64,000 bases of DNA from Campylorhamphus procurvoides (Eukaryota; Chordata; Aves; Passeriformes; Dendrocolaptidae), in NCBI GenBank assembly GCA_013396655.1, contig WBMV01004463.1:132638-196637 (forward strand). The letters run 5' to 3'. Under the pieces are notes generated by a model, which made no database searches, was not told where the DNA came from, and saw nothing but the letters and a program-made list of their open reading frames with translations. Within the stretch, counting starts at the first letter, position 1. Every line of letters begins with the position of its first letter. Positions 1 to 11,100 of the stretch are shown piece by piece. The position numbers and the translations under genes were made by a program.

Positions 1-1480
1 AAGCAATCTAAAGAAAAAACCACACAAGTTATCATCAGTCTCTCTAATTCTTGATTAAGCCCTTCTGCAAGCTAACAAAGTGAATGCAGATGCAAAAGTT
101 TCAACTTAATGAGTCACATGTGTGAAGGTCTTCTTTCAGATTTTCTGCTTCTGGCAATTGTCTGAGGCATTCATTCTTTTCCTGGTAAGGAGAAAAAGAA
201 CTGTAAAAGATATCTTACAATCCAGCTGCTAAACAGATTTATGCAGAAGAAGAAACAATTGGTTTAACTATCCATATATGAAAAATTAAGTTGCCAAATC
301 CACTAAATGTTTTGCCATAAAAGTGTTTGTTTAATCTTTATAGGTTTTGGAGAATGTTTATGTTGTCAAGAAAAGTTTAATTTTAATGTCATAATTCATA
401 CCCACTCCCTATGATTTTTTACTGTGCTGGTGCATCCCCCTCCACTCCTTGAGCTGCACTGTGATCTGACAAATTCTCCTTAGACCTCAGCCTTGACAAG
501 CAATTAGGGATAATTAGACTCCTCCCAGCTTAATCCAGTTTCAGTCAACAACACACAGTTAATCCCTGTGCTTCTTTTGTGATTTGCATTCATATTGACA
601 AATCAGCCTCTTTCAGGAAAAAAATAGCATTGCCCAGGTTATACAGCAGGACTTTTAGCCATTCATGTAACTCTTCATCACTGCTTCCCCCTTTTCTTAA
701 AATTCCACAACTGGCAGATTTGTATTTCAAGGCCATTCATTGTGGTAGGTTCCTAGGAATCAGCATATTAATGGAAAGACAGTCAGCTAAAATAAAAGGT
801 TCCATATACCTTCTGAATTTTTTTAAATCACCATGAATGGTCTCAGACAGGTCTACGAATAATTGATTACATTTTTTTACATTTGGCTTTAGTTATCTTC
901 CCTAACACTGTTTTAAAAGGAGGACACAGAACTTCACTCATGATAGGGTATATACATTTCCAAAAACCCTCTGGAAACTTTGAGTATCAAAAAGCCTTGT
1001 GTTGTAGGACATGTGATGGGACTCTTTGCTGTTTATCTAAAATTATCCATTACAATATTTGGGAAAAAAGCAAGTCTGCCTCGTTATCTTGGCAGCAAAT
1101 AAAATGGGCAGGTAGTTTCAGGGACAGAAATGGCTGGTAAAATTTTGTGGAGATTTTCTGGGAGGATATAGATAAGATTCCCTTTGGGTAATTTTATGTA
1201 ATGTTAGGTAATTAGGTAATGCTACCTCTAAATCTTTTTAGAAAAAATATGTAACAAGAGAACCTTGATGGCAGGTATCACCACATATTGCATGGGTTAG
1301 AACTAACAGTCAGAAGGGGCTTTTTCTTTATATAAATTTTGGCTTACCTCATAGGCAACATAATTGCAAAGACATTATTAAGGAAGAAATTACAGCCCCT
1401 GAATAGCACATAAATAATTCTCTAAATTTCCACAGCTACATAAGTTCAGCAAGATAATTCTCATTAGTACAGCTTTGGAA
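1..1480. other. unannotated AT-rich non-coding DNA
   Basis: Both strands are broken up by stop codons. The open stretches, such as 579-836 and 883-1140, are short, low in complexity and resemble no protein I know. No repeat family is recognised. Confidence 0.6.
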
Positions 1481-1481
1481 A

Positions 1482-1503
1482 ATATATATATATATATATA
1501 TAC
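1482..1503. repeat. (AT)n microsatellite
   Basis: An uninterrupted AT/TA dinucleotide run that passes into a short TACACAC tail. It is simple sequence, probably polymorphic in length, with no sign of function. Confidence 0.9.
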
Positions 1504-3778
1504 ACACTGTCACTTTGCCCATGCAGTATCATTGTAATTATTTTGCTTACAAGATAAACATAAGCAAAAGAAGGCATCTGTGAGCTAGTCATCCTTCATA
1601 TCAGACATTCTCACTGTGCATCCAAACAAGTTATACACTAAAATAAAGAGGTGGCCTAGGAGATTTGTAAAAAGGGGGAGAGCTTTCTACCAGTGTTTAC
1701 CATCAGACTCATCATTAAATACAGATGGCAAATCATTACTATTTGACAAGTGTTACTTTGTCCAACATTAGATCATTTTATCCTGTTTTCTAATGGGCAG
1801 ATTGTCAGAGTGAAGATCATTAAAATCAGTACCAGATATAATCCTTTTGCAGAGAAATCAAGAACAGAGAGGGATATTTGGTCCTTTCATTCTCATTGCT
1901 GTCCAATAGAAAATAGGAGTAAAATAGTTCTGAAGCAAAATGCAGAAATTGTTACGGGCTGAACTACAGATACATACTTTGTGGATGTATCAGTTGTGTC
2001 TTCAAGACTAATAAACAGCTTCTGTCATAAGCAATGAAATGATCTGAAGTGCTTAAAAACTGGCATAGTGTATTCCATTCTCTTACATCCATGGTATTTG
2101 TGGTATGTAGTACCTGCTGTTTACGCTTCCTTCAGGATTTTACACCATTCCCAAAAACAGAGCACATGGCAACAAATACTCCAGAGAATAAAAGAATAAA
2201 TGTTGCAGTTGTTGTTAATAATTCAATTGACTATTTTCGAAATTGGGCATTTTCAGTCAGAGGGTGGGTGGCCAAGTACCTTCCCTAGCAGAGCTATCCA
2301 TTCTCTGACACTCTTTCCATTGGTATAACTTCAGCCTCTGTGACAAACATTTGATTTGCACACACACGAAGCTGTTCCTGTATCAGAAGTGCTATGTCAT
2401 GGACACAGGCAAAATACTGTGAATTGTTTATTAAGTATTGAATCCATTAGCAATCAAAACCAAAGCTCTGAGAGGAATGCTGCTTTTATTTTGTGTGGCT
2501 GTTCCTATAGAGCTTGATTGGCAGATTCATCACAATCCTGAATGAAAAAAAGACTACAGAGATAACCCCAAGACAAAGGCTTCCTTTGCAGTAACAGCAA
2601 AAGTATTTAAAAAAAAATGGACAACAAACCCCACACCTCGTAAGCTATAGTGTGCTTTGATCATTTTATGGCTTTCTCATATTTGTGCCTTGTAATTCCA
2701 TCACAGAATATTTGCACAAACATAACCTCTCAAGTAAGTACATTTTTAGATAAACCTCTGAATTATCACATGGTCACAAATTTTTCTATTCCACACTTTT
2801 TCAGATGAGCAGAGCATATACAAACCATCTGATAGTTGCTATTTTTGTAATCCATTGTCTCTGTAGCCATCACACTTGGACTACTACATATCATTCCAAT
2901 TAAAACACCTCTGGATTTATGTGTCCTTTCTCTTATTTAAAATCTATGCAGTTATTCAAGAAAAAATGATGCTAAAAGCATCATTTATAAATAATTTCTT
3001 CTCACCATAAACTCACACAATGTTAACAAGGCCAGCTGGACTGCATATGACAAGAGATTCCAGAATATCAGCCTCAACCTCCTATTTCACAGTCTCTAAT
3101 GTACCGTTTCACCATTTAGTTTGCTGTGATAGGTAATATAAGACTATTCAAAGGCCTCTCAAGGATCTGTAATAATTGTTTCCTACTGTCTATCATTTGC
3201 AGGTATTAAGCAAGAACTAACCACTGGCTGCAATGTTATTAATCACATCAAACTCCCAAAGCAGCAAACCACTCAGCGCCCATATTTAGGTTATGTTCTG
3301 TCTTTCTTCAATCCTTATCTCTTTCCTGTCTGATTTAGTCAATTGTCTGACTTATTTCCGATCTCCAAATGCTGCAAGGACAACAAAGTCAAGTGGGCTG
3401 GATTGTTCTGTGCCTACAGAAATTATTATTACGGAGGATATGAACTGGGTAAGGAGGTTTCACAAATCACAATTGCAAAAACAATAATGAGCTTCTCACT
3501 GATAACTTTGAAAGATCCTTATATCTGAAAAAAAAAAAAAACAAACCCTTCTTAATTCTTCAGTGACTTGGAAATTGAAATATTTGCATGGAAATCAGAG
3601 TCACTTGTCCTTGTGACTGTGATTCTGATAAGACAAAACCCAATGTTTCTCAAACTGAAGCCTCAGCAAAGAAGTTAATTAATTTTCTAATTCAGCATAG
3701 AAATGGAATATAGCAACATCTGTACCACTTCGGGGTTTTTGTGCCAAGGAGGGAAGTAATTTATCAGACTGGGAAAAT
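1504..3778. other. unannotated non-coding DNA
   Basis: Nothing recognised. A short poly-A run lies just before the next interval, near 3528-3541, without an identifiable retroposon in front of it. Open frames are at most about 80 codons and look random. Confidence 0.55.
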
Positions 3779-3793
3779 GTGTGTGTGTGTCTG

Positions 3794-3823
<30 letters not shown>
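3779..3823. repeat. compound (TG)n(TCTG)n microsatellite
   Basis: About six TG units are followed by a TCTG tetranucleotide array with one early irregular unit. Compound arrays of this kind are usually length-polymorphic. Confidence 0.92.
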
Positions 3824-3824
<1 letters not shown>

Positions 3825-4433
3825 ATGCAGAAGGTCACATATTACCAAAAACATATTTAACCCAAAAATGGGGTTTCCTTAAAATAATAATAAAAAGCAC
3901 ATCTCTTTTGCTCTATTCTTTATTCTAAAGAATAAGAATCTTTAATCTACCGACTTGTTACCATGGATTTTAGCAAATATACAAGTGCCTTTGTATTTCA
4001 CAAGTTAAAGAAGAAGGAGAAGAGTTAATTTTGATCAAAATACCTTTTAGAAGTTCCACAATGCTGAATGCAGGAGACAGCTCATAGTGAGAGACTACCT
4101 GGAGCAATTTATTAGAATTGTGTAACAGACTTGGGTTAAAATACACATTTGAGTTGCAATACAGACATTTAAAAATAAAAATTTAATTAAATTTGGTCTG
4201 AAAGATTGCTTTAAAACTTCCAATATGAAAATTAATATTCAGATTTCTTCTCCCATTAGGGATAAAAAAGTTCCCTTAAGAGGAAGAAAAGTCCTTGATG
4301 CTGCTTTTAGGATGGTATTTTTTAGGGTGATATCAAAGCAGAAGAGCATGGATTTAAGTCTTTCAGAATGACACTCAGTTAAACCCATGTAAATAGAGAC
4401 CCACATTTCCTTCTTTGTCCCACAGCAAGAAAG
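3824..4433. other. unannotated AT-rich DNA upstream of the ERV relic
   Basis: No LTR, primer-binding site or gag sequence is visible in front of the pol relic. The only structure is a perfect 16-bp palindrome at 4179-4194 (AAATTTAATTAAATTT), which can easily arise by chance in DNA this AT-rich. Confidence 0.5.
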
Positions 4434-4857
4434 ATGGTGTCCATATTACAGAACATCTGCACAAGAAATTCATTGCAATTTAATTTTGCCATCAGAAAGA
4501 GTAATGTCAAGGGACCTGCCAGAGAGATTCAATTCCTAGGGGTGAGATGGCAAGATGGACAAGGACAGATTCCAACAGACGTCACTGATGAACAAGAAAG
4601 AGACCCAAGCCTTTCTAGGAGCCATAGACTTCTGGAGGATGCACATCCCAGAGTACAGCCAAATTGTGAGCCCTCTTTATTTTGTGACCCATAAAAAGAA
4701 CCATTTCCAATGGGGTCCTGAACAGCAGCAAGCTTTCAAGGAGATCAAGCAAGAGATTGCACATGCTGTGGCTCTTGGACCAGTTCGAATGGGACCAGAG
4801 GTGAAGAATGTACTTCATTCTGCAGCTGGAGATAATGGTCCCTCCTGGAGCCTCTGA
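4434..4857 (+). pseudogene. ERV-L-like pol fragment: end of RT palm, thumb and connection region (broken)
   Basis: This is a relic of an endogenous retroviral polymerase. The first part (4434 to about 4590) carries the post-catalytic RT motif E region, with FLGVRW at about residues 35-40. The second part, in another frame (from about 4591), carries KKETQAFLGA, FWRMHIP, SPLY and WGPEQQQAFKEIKQEI. These are typical of the RT thumb and connection in class III (ERV-L-type) elements, a family common in bird genomes. The two parts are separated by a frameshift at about 4588-4591, where some codons also appear to be missing. The second part ends at a stop right after a WSL motif (4855-4857). The catalytic YxDD box should precede this segment and is absent. 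No LTRs flank it. It cannot encode a working enzyme. The ERV-L assignment comes from motif recognition; an ERV1-like class is the main alternative. Confidence 0.85.
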
Positions 4858-4883
4858 GAGAAGGGAGCTGGTGAGACACGAGA

Positions 4884-5006
4884 GCAAACTGGTACGCCAC
4901 CATTGACATTGCCAATGCTTTCTTCTCCATTCCCCTAGCAGCAGAGTGCAGGCCACAGTTCGCTTTTACCTGGAGGGACGTGCAGTACTCCTGGAATCAA
5001 TTGCAG
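4884..5006 (+). pseudogene. ERV-L-like pol fragment: RT motif A region, out of normal order
   Basis: About 41 open codons hold the RT motif A block, with TIDIANAFFSIPL and FAFTW followed by a QYSWNQL stretch. The catalytic aspartate codon is at 4905-4907. In an intact pol this block lies several hundred bases upstream of the thumb and connection segment, but here it follows that segment on the same strand after a gap of only about 26 bases. It may be a rearranged part of the same element or a second truncated copy. Homology ends near 5006, before a short A-rich stretch. It is non-functional. Confidence 0.82.
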
Positions 5007-5152
5007 GAAAAACCCCACCCAACCAAGAGCAGCAAAAATAAACTCTATTTTCTCCTTCATTCCTAAAGAGATTTGTTCTGTAATTAAAAATGTTCAACGT
5101 ATTACACTCAAAAACTAAAAAAAATCAATACCAGAAATAAAATCTTACTATA

Positions 5153-5325
5153 GAATGGGACACTTTTCACTAGCCCAGGTCGCTCCAAGCCCTGTCCATC
5201 CTGGCCTTGGACACTTCCAGGGATGGGGCAGCCACAGCTTTGCTGCCCAGCCTGTGCCAGGGCTTCACCACCCTCACAGGGAAGGATTCCTTCCTAACAT
5301 TTTATCTCAACCTACTCTCAATTCT
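5153..5325 (-). mobile_element. CR1 LINE 3'-end fragment
   Basis: The plus strand shows the reverse complement of the CR1 3' region, including GGCCTTGGACACTTCCAGGG, ATGGGGCAGCCACAGC, CAGCCTGTGCCAGGGC and a TTCCTTCCTAACATTTTATC block. It begins next to a TAGAATGGG remnant of the terminal CR1 octamer. Compared with other CR1 tails, a few dozen bases near the 3' end are missing. It is 5'-truncated, as is usual for CR1. The subfamily cannot be set by eye. Confidence 0.88.
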
Positions 5326-5329
5326 GCAT

Positions 5330-5829
5330 AAGATATATAGTTTTTAATTTAAAATTAATTTCAGGCATTGGCTTTTTATTTCCTCCAGTTTTATCCCAAA
5401 TATTTTTCAATATTAGCTGCTCTTTCCAGGGAAATCAGCACATGAAGACAGGGTTATCTAGGAAAACAACTGCCCAAGTGATCTTTGCCCACACAAAAGC
5501 TTTTCAGTGCCACCTGTGGCTGCTGTCAGTGCCCCTCACACCACCACTGAAAGAGGAAAGCTCATTGCTGCTCTTTACAGCTGCAGAACTAGTGCAAATT
5601 CTGCTCCTCTCCAGGGTTGAGCGTGCCTGGCTGTGCTTATCTCAATAATTAAATTACTCATCTATTAGTCCTCCAGTAACCATGCAGACTTTATTCTTGC
5701 CTCCTGTCTGGATGGGTTCAACAGCCCTTCCTTTACAGTGCAGTTTGGGGGGGTAAATTATCAGTTATTACTAATGTATTCCCATCAATTTATCCATCCT
5801 CATTTGTGTTTTTGCTTTCATCTCCACAG
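5330..5829. other. unannotated DNA between CR1 and the exon-like segment
   Basis: It becomes richer in GC from about 5440 to 5640, with short open frames but no recognised protein or repeat. The last 30 bases are pyrimidine-rich and act as the acceptor context of the candidate exon that follows. Confidence 0.45.
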
Positions 5830-5907
5830 CAGTGTCTCCCCAGGTCGTGGTTCCTCCTCCACCCCCAGGACCTCCTGCCCCTCCTGTTGCACTCTCAGCC
5901 ATCACTG
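5830..5907 (+). other. candidate proline-rich exon (78 nt, unassigned)
   Basis: A pyrimidine-rich tract ending in TCTCCACAG is followed by 78 nt, then GTATGG as a possible donor. Read in the frame starting with GTG at 5832, the segment encodes a proline-rich peptide that begins VSPQVVVPPPPPGPP and continues APPVALSAIT. With two bases before the first full codon and one after the last, it would be a symmetric cassette exon that keeps the frame when skipped. Polyproline runs of this form occur in actin regulators and SH3/WW ligands, but I cannot name a gene. The frame also reads on through the donor to a TGA near 5935. A C-rich chance segment with decoy splice sites is a real alternative. Confidence 0.22.
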
Positions 5908-8130
5908 GTATGGGAGATGTCACTGCCCCATGAAGAGCTCACCAAGTGATGTGTCAGTCACATCCCTCTCTCATCTTCCCCATAACGACACCTCAAACAC
6001 TGAAAAACTGATACAGGAATGTTGCATCAATTCGGGAAATGAAGGAAAGAAAAATACATTTCTAGATACGGAGAACATGATTTACTATTTTTTTCTTAAA
6101 GGAGAAAAATGGAAATCAAAACCCTTTTTCCCCAAAAAATTTTAAATGTTCATTTTTGGACATCTGCCCAATTTCAAACACTTAAAAAAATGTTAGAATT
6201 TCAGCATATATTGAAGATTTGTCAGGCTTGCTGTACATGAATTGTGTCTGAAACTCTTCTTAGGTCTTGTTGAGAAGAAAACCCCAGGCTAGAAAAAAAT
6301 CAGAGTAACGATAACGTTTTAATCCTTGAGTGTGACCTCAACAAAATCCTTTGCATTTCTTATTTTAAAGAGGTAAAATAAAATTCCAGAGATTCTTCCC
6401 TTCCTACAGATATTTGCATGGCTGCAAACACTATGCCATGTATGCTATGAAATCAGGTCTACATAATTGCCTAAATTAAAGACTTGTCCTTTATGTTTTT
6501 TTCCTACCAGATAGTTCCTTGCTAACTGGCTATTGTAGGACACTGATTACAAAAATCCCACTGTTTACTGGCAAAGGACTTGGGTAGAATTTGGGCTTCC
6601 TAGTACAGCTCCAATGTGGCACAAGCCCATTGCTTTAGGAAGTGGGTTCTACAAGGGGAGGGACTGTGCAGGAATTAGAAGAGATTCCACGGGATGGTTG
6701 ATCCACATTCAGCAAAGCACCGAGGACAAACATCTACATCTCCCTACATCTTCAGGTTTTACAATAACCTGTCTGTGAAACAGAAAAGCACGTGCTCCCT
6801 TTTAAGAGTAAAACTGGGCAGGACAGTAGAACCATTGTGTTAACATTTAAACTAGTCTAATGAATAACCTGACAGCAATAACTTCTTCCCTCAGTAGTGA
6901 ATGAGGTTTAGAACCACACTGTTAAATTCAGTGAACAGAAGTACACTGCCACAAGGCAGTCAAAATATACTCACTGGGAAAGACTGATTCTGTACGAGTT
7001 ACGCTGCACTGGCAATATCTGGTGCTCTGTAGAGATTAAAAGATTTTTCTCCCATTCCTGCCCTCCCTTCCCACTTATTCATAAAAGTTCCCTTCAACAC
7101 TTTGTGAAAGGAGCCTGTTTGTTAAGTCTTACAAAGGCTTTTTGAACTTCAATGCAAATAGGTACTTCAAGGATCTCAGAAATACTACCATGCTCCCAAG
7201 AAACCCTTGAGGAAATAAATTCTCAGTCGTGGAGCGCAAGATGTATTTATACACCTTTTAACTGTGGTATAATTTTCTTGGGGGAGATATATCATGGTGA
7301 AATTATTCATGCCTCCTATCCTGAATAGTTTAACTCAAAGCTGGAAAACACGGGCTGTGGGAAACATTAGCATATTCCACACTGACCCAGGGGATGAATC
7401 CCCACTGGGCTGCCACTCAAGTGCAGCTCTGGAGCTCCACTGCATGTGGTTGTTCTCCAGAGCTGCACCTTCAAGAGATACACCATGTGCAGTCAAAGCT
7501 TTCCCTCCACTCATGTTGCAAAGGTGAGATTCCTTCTTCCTCCCAAAGGCCCCTGCAATCACCTCTAGGAAAGTTAAAACATGTGACAAGTTTTGGAGTG
7601 TGAATGTTCCTTCCAGAGCGGGATGTTCTTACTTTTTCCCTGTGAAAAATATCACACTTCTCCTTTTATTTGGGCAAGAAAAAGCTGATAAGATGACATG
7701 TCTAGGACCCAGTCTCCCTTACTCCTTTATAAACCCCAAGAAAACACAATCTCAGCTATTCCCTTTTCTTTTGTCTTCCCTCCCTTGTTTAATTAAGCAT
7801 CAATGGGAATGTCTCCTCTGGGTAGCTTCAACCATTTTCAGGATTTTCAGCAGTGGAAGATTCACAACAAAAATCAATGTGAAACAGTGGAGCAATACTG
7901 TCCATATGCTGAAGAATTACAATCAAATTAAACAGATGTTTGACACGTGAAGAGTCAAAGGTGGAGATCTTTAGAATAGTTTCTTTCATTTTTAAGTTAC
8001 ATTTTATTTCTGTATTTCCTTAAGATGACCTTCTGATTACTCTTTTGAAATAATTTCTGCTAAAAAGGCCATTGAAATAACCTTTTACTTCAAACACAAT
8101 CTTCAATTACAGATTTTTTTAAGGACTTAA
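5908..8130. other. unannotated non-coding DNA
   Basis: Only short random-looking open frames are present. A stretch around 6690-6750 faintly recalls an old amniote repeat (CAGCAAAGCAC) but is too diverged to call. Confidence 0.5.
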
Positions 8131-8158
8131 ATAAACTAATATTTCAATATTAGTTTAT
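8131..8158. repeat. perfect 13-bp inverted repeat
   Basis: Arms ATAAACTAATATT (8131-8143) and AATATTAGTTTAT (8146-8158) are separated by TC, giving a 28-bp near-perfect palindrome that could extrude as a cruciform. It sits in a longer AT-rich run. Its origin is unknown. Confidence 0.9.
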
Positions 8159-11100
8159 ATTTTATATTTATATTTAGTTAGAGCATCTTTTAATCTAAAT
8201 TTCGTCCTAATATCTTTAGGCTCCAACAAAGACTTAACACCACTGAAACAAATGAGGTCTCTTTCTCAAGAATCAGCAATACCAAAGCCTAGGTCCTTGT
8301 CCAGTTCATACGAGAACTATATCCTACTGTAAGAAAAACGCTCCCTTCCTTACTGTAACCCCAACACAGTGTTTCCCTCTGATTAGTATCTTGAACTCTC
8401 GAGTCTTCTGGATAATCACTAAGTAATATATGCCACAGTTCATCCAAGGCATGGCAATACACATTGTTCTTTGTCTGAAATGAAGGCAAAGGGCTGGAGA
8501 GTTGACCAAAGGACTGTCCAAACAGCAACAGGTAGCTCTGTTTGTCCTTGGCTGCCTAATCCCTATGTTAGCACATGTTAGCATGCGATGCAAGAAACCA
8601 GTGCCTGTCAATTAAACATTTGATATTAACAGTCCCTTCTATATGCATTATAATGTGAAAGATTATGTTTTAAGTCTATGGCATTAGTACAGGGAACAGC
8701 ACAGATTGGAACAGAAAAATCTCCTCAAGGCAGAACGAACACCGAAAGAACAACAATTATTTAACAGAGACAATTTCTAGGCAAAGTTAAATATATTGAC
8801 TGCAATTCCAACTGTTGGTCTGGCACAGCAAAAGGCAGGATTTACCTTCTGGCAACCAGGCTGCAGCCTCCAGCTGAGCTGAACAGGAGCAGCACTGGGA
8901 ACCGCTTCCCCCAGCCCAGATTTCACATGCTCTAGGTAAATCCAGTCAGTTGGGAAAACCTCAAAGCTCCCTCCCTTGTGGATTTCAAAGCTTGTGATCT
9001 ATCACTGAGGGGTTTAAGGCTATCTTTCCATTTTCTCCAAAAATAACGTGGAATGTTTGGATTGCACACTGTTCCAAATGAGAGGCTGCTAAAGCTGCTG
9101 TAACATCAGCAATTCCCTCTATTGGTGCTATGGACACAACACCAGCTAGAAGAGCTTTCATTTGTCTCCAAGGGTTCCTAATTCAGAGTGTACAACAACA
9201 ATATAACCAAGATTTAGACGACATCTAGTCATAATTTCCAAAATCTTATAACTGAAGAACGTTGCAATAGGAGCAAGCTTGTCACAGGAACACAAATACA
9301 ACTGAAATATTTGTGAACCAATCACTTTAGATAAGCAGCACACTAACAATAAAGGTCTCCTTACTGAGGAAGAATGCCTCACAACTATTTCAAAAGCATG
9401 TGAAATATTCATAATGCTGCCTTGAAACTTGCTATTTACATGAACAGTAGCAGAATATAAATGCTGCGTTAACAAAACTAGGTAGTGCTACCAACTCTGC
9501 ACATGCCACAGCTGCAAATTTAGGAAAAATAAAGCTACACATAAGTATGCTACCAAAATCCTAATATACAAGTCTATAGAGGAGAACCTAACAGGAAAGA
9601 GCTTTTTATTTGAATATGGACACTTTTAAATCACATTTTGGCTCCATATTTTGATGTTTCCCACATGCCACTTACTAAATGGTTCTCTGGTTTTGGGCAA
9701 GCACTTGAGCAATAGGCAATGTTCAGCTTCAGTGCTCTACAGTTTATCTTAATGCATTATTATCAAGAATATGCAGATGAAATGTTCTTACTTGTTTGTC
9801 TTTTCTGTGCTTACAGTTAAAGTATATAATTACCAATTCATCTGTGCCTATATTTGGCATTTAAAGCCAAAGCAGCTCTGGCTAATTTCCATAAAACTTG
9901 GCAGATTTACCTACACATCCCATCCTTCATTTCAAATATTGTAGGCTACAACTTTTCCCTCCATAACCTAAACCCACGTGTCTTTCAACATTCAGAAAAT
10001 CTTTCTTGCTTTACCTGATGGGCAGGTTTAGCACATGAATTAGTTCACATGCAGTTTGTCATTAATTTTCTTTTGTTGAGCTTCTCAACAGTAAAAAACA
10101 CTGCAGGTGTCAGAAAGCCAGGTTTACTGAAATGAGCACATCTGAAATTTTCCATCCCTGTAAAGAATTATATCACTTCTCTGTTCAACTCAGGCAATTA
10201 AGGATCCTTGGTTTTGGTGCTTCAATACCTACTTAGTAATTCACTGGGTTTTTACAGAACTAAAATAACAGTTTCATGTTCTTACTTCAGTTCCTGCAAA
10301 TGCAGTGAGCATGACTATTTTTCATTAATTAGTCTCTTTCTTTAAAGAGAATGCACTTGATTGTGATGCAACCTATCCAGCCAATTTGACAGCTCATCTA
10401 CATTCATGTCATCCCCAATTAAACTCCAAATATATTGTTATGCTAATGATGTAAGTGGATATGTGCTGTAATTCACTACAGAGCCATAGAGGATTTGACT
10501 GCTGTAGCCTGAAGGATTTCATCCAAATTGGTCTAAGGTAATATTAAGTGAGAAACACCTTATTATTGGTACCCTGTCCCAGGAAGAGCCCTCTCTCTTT
10601 GCTGTCACATGTACACTGAAGTAGAAAATTGTTGCTTCCTTTGTCAATCTCCTACTGAAACAGGGATAATTCTTACTCCTGTCTCTCTACATAAAAATGC
10701 CTCCCAGGGGCTGCCTGTGCTGAAGCCCCTGCCATCAAGTCCAGAGGTGCAAGCACATGCTGATCTCTCCTCCCACTCTGTCCAAATGCCTGCAGAATTT
10801 GTTTGATTTTATCACAGACTGACAAATAAACAGTCCATCTCCAAAATGTCAGGCAGTTATTTATCCAGAAGTTTAGAAGGTCATAAAGCTTGTCCTGACT
10901 TTGTTTTGCGGGTTGATCTCAGTCCTGCTGCAGAACTTACAGACCTGTAAGTTTGGGGGCCTCTGGTTAAAGCTGATTGCCATCACTTGCTCTGTTTGCC
11001 CCTCTTGTGAGACTGTCCCTTATCCCCGAGCCACTGTCCTTGCTTACCTTGGTGTCACACTTGGCTCCCAGCCTGACTTCTCTCATGGAGCAATGTCCAC

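Noticed and set aside
5738..6145. 135-codon open frame across the proline-rich segment
   Set aside because: It reads the segment in another frame from a non-ATG start, giving a Ser/Cys-rich, low-quality peptide; the proline frame is the more plausible one.
6690..6750. Possible ancient amniote repeat (CAGCAAAGCAC motif)
   Set aside because: The match is too short and diverged to be told from chance.
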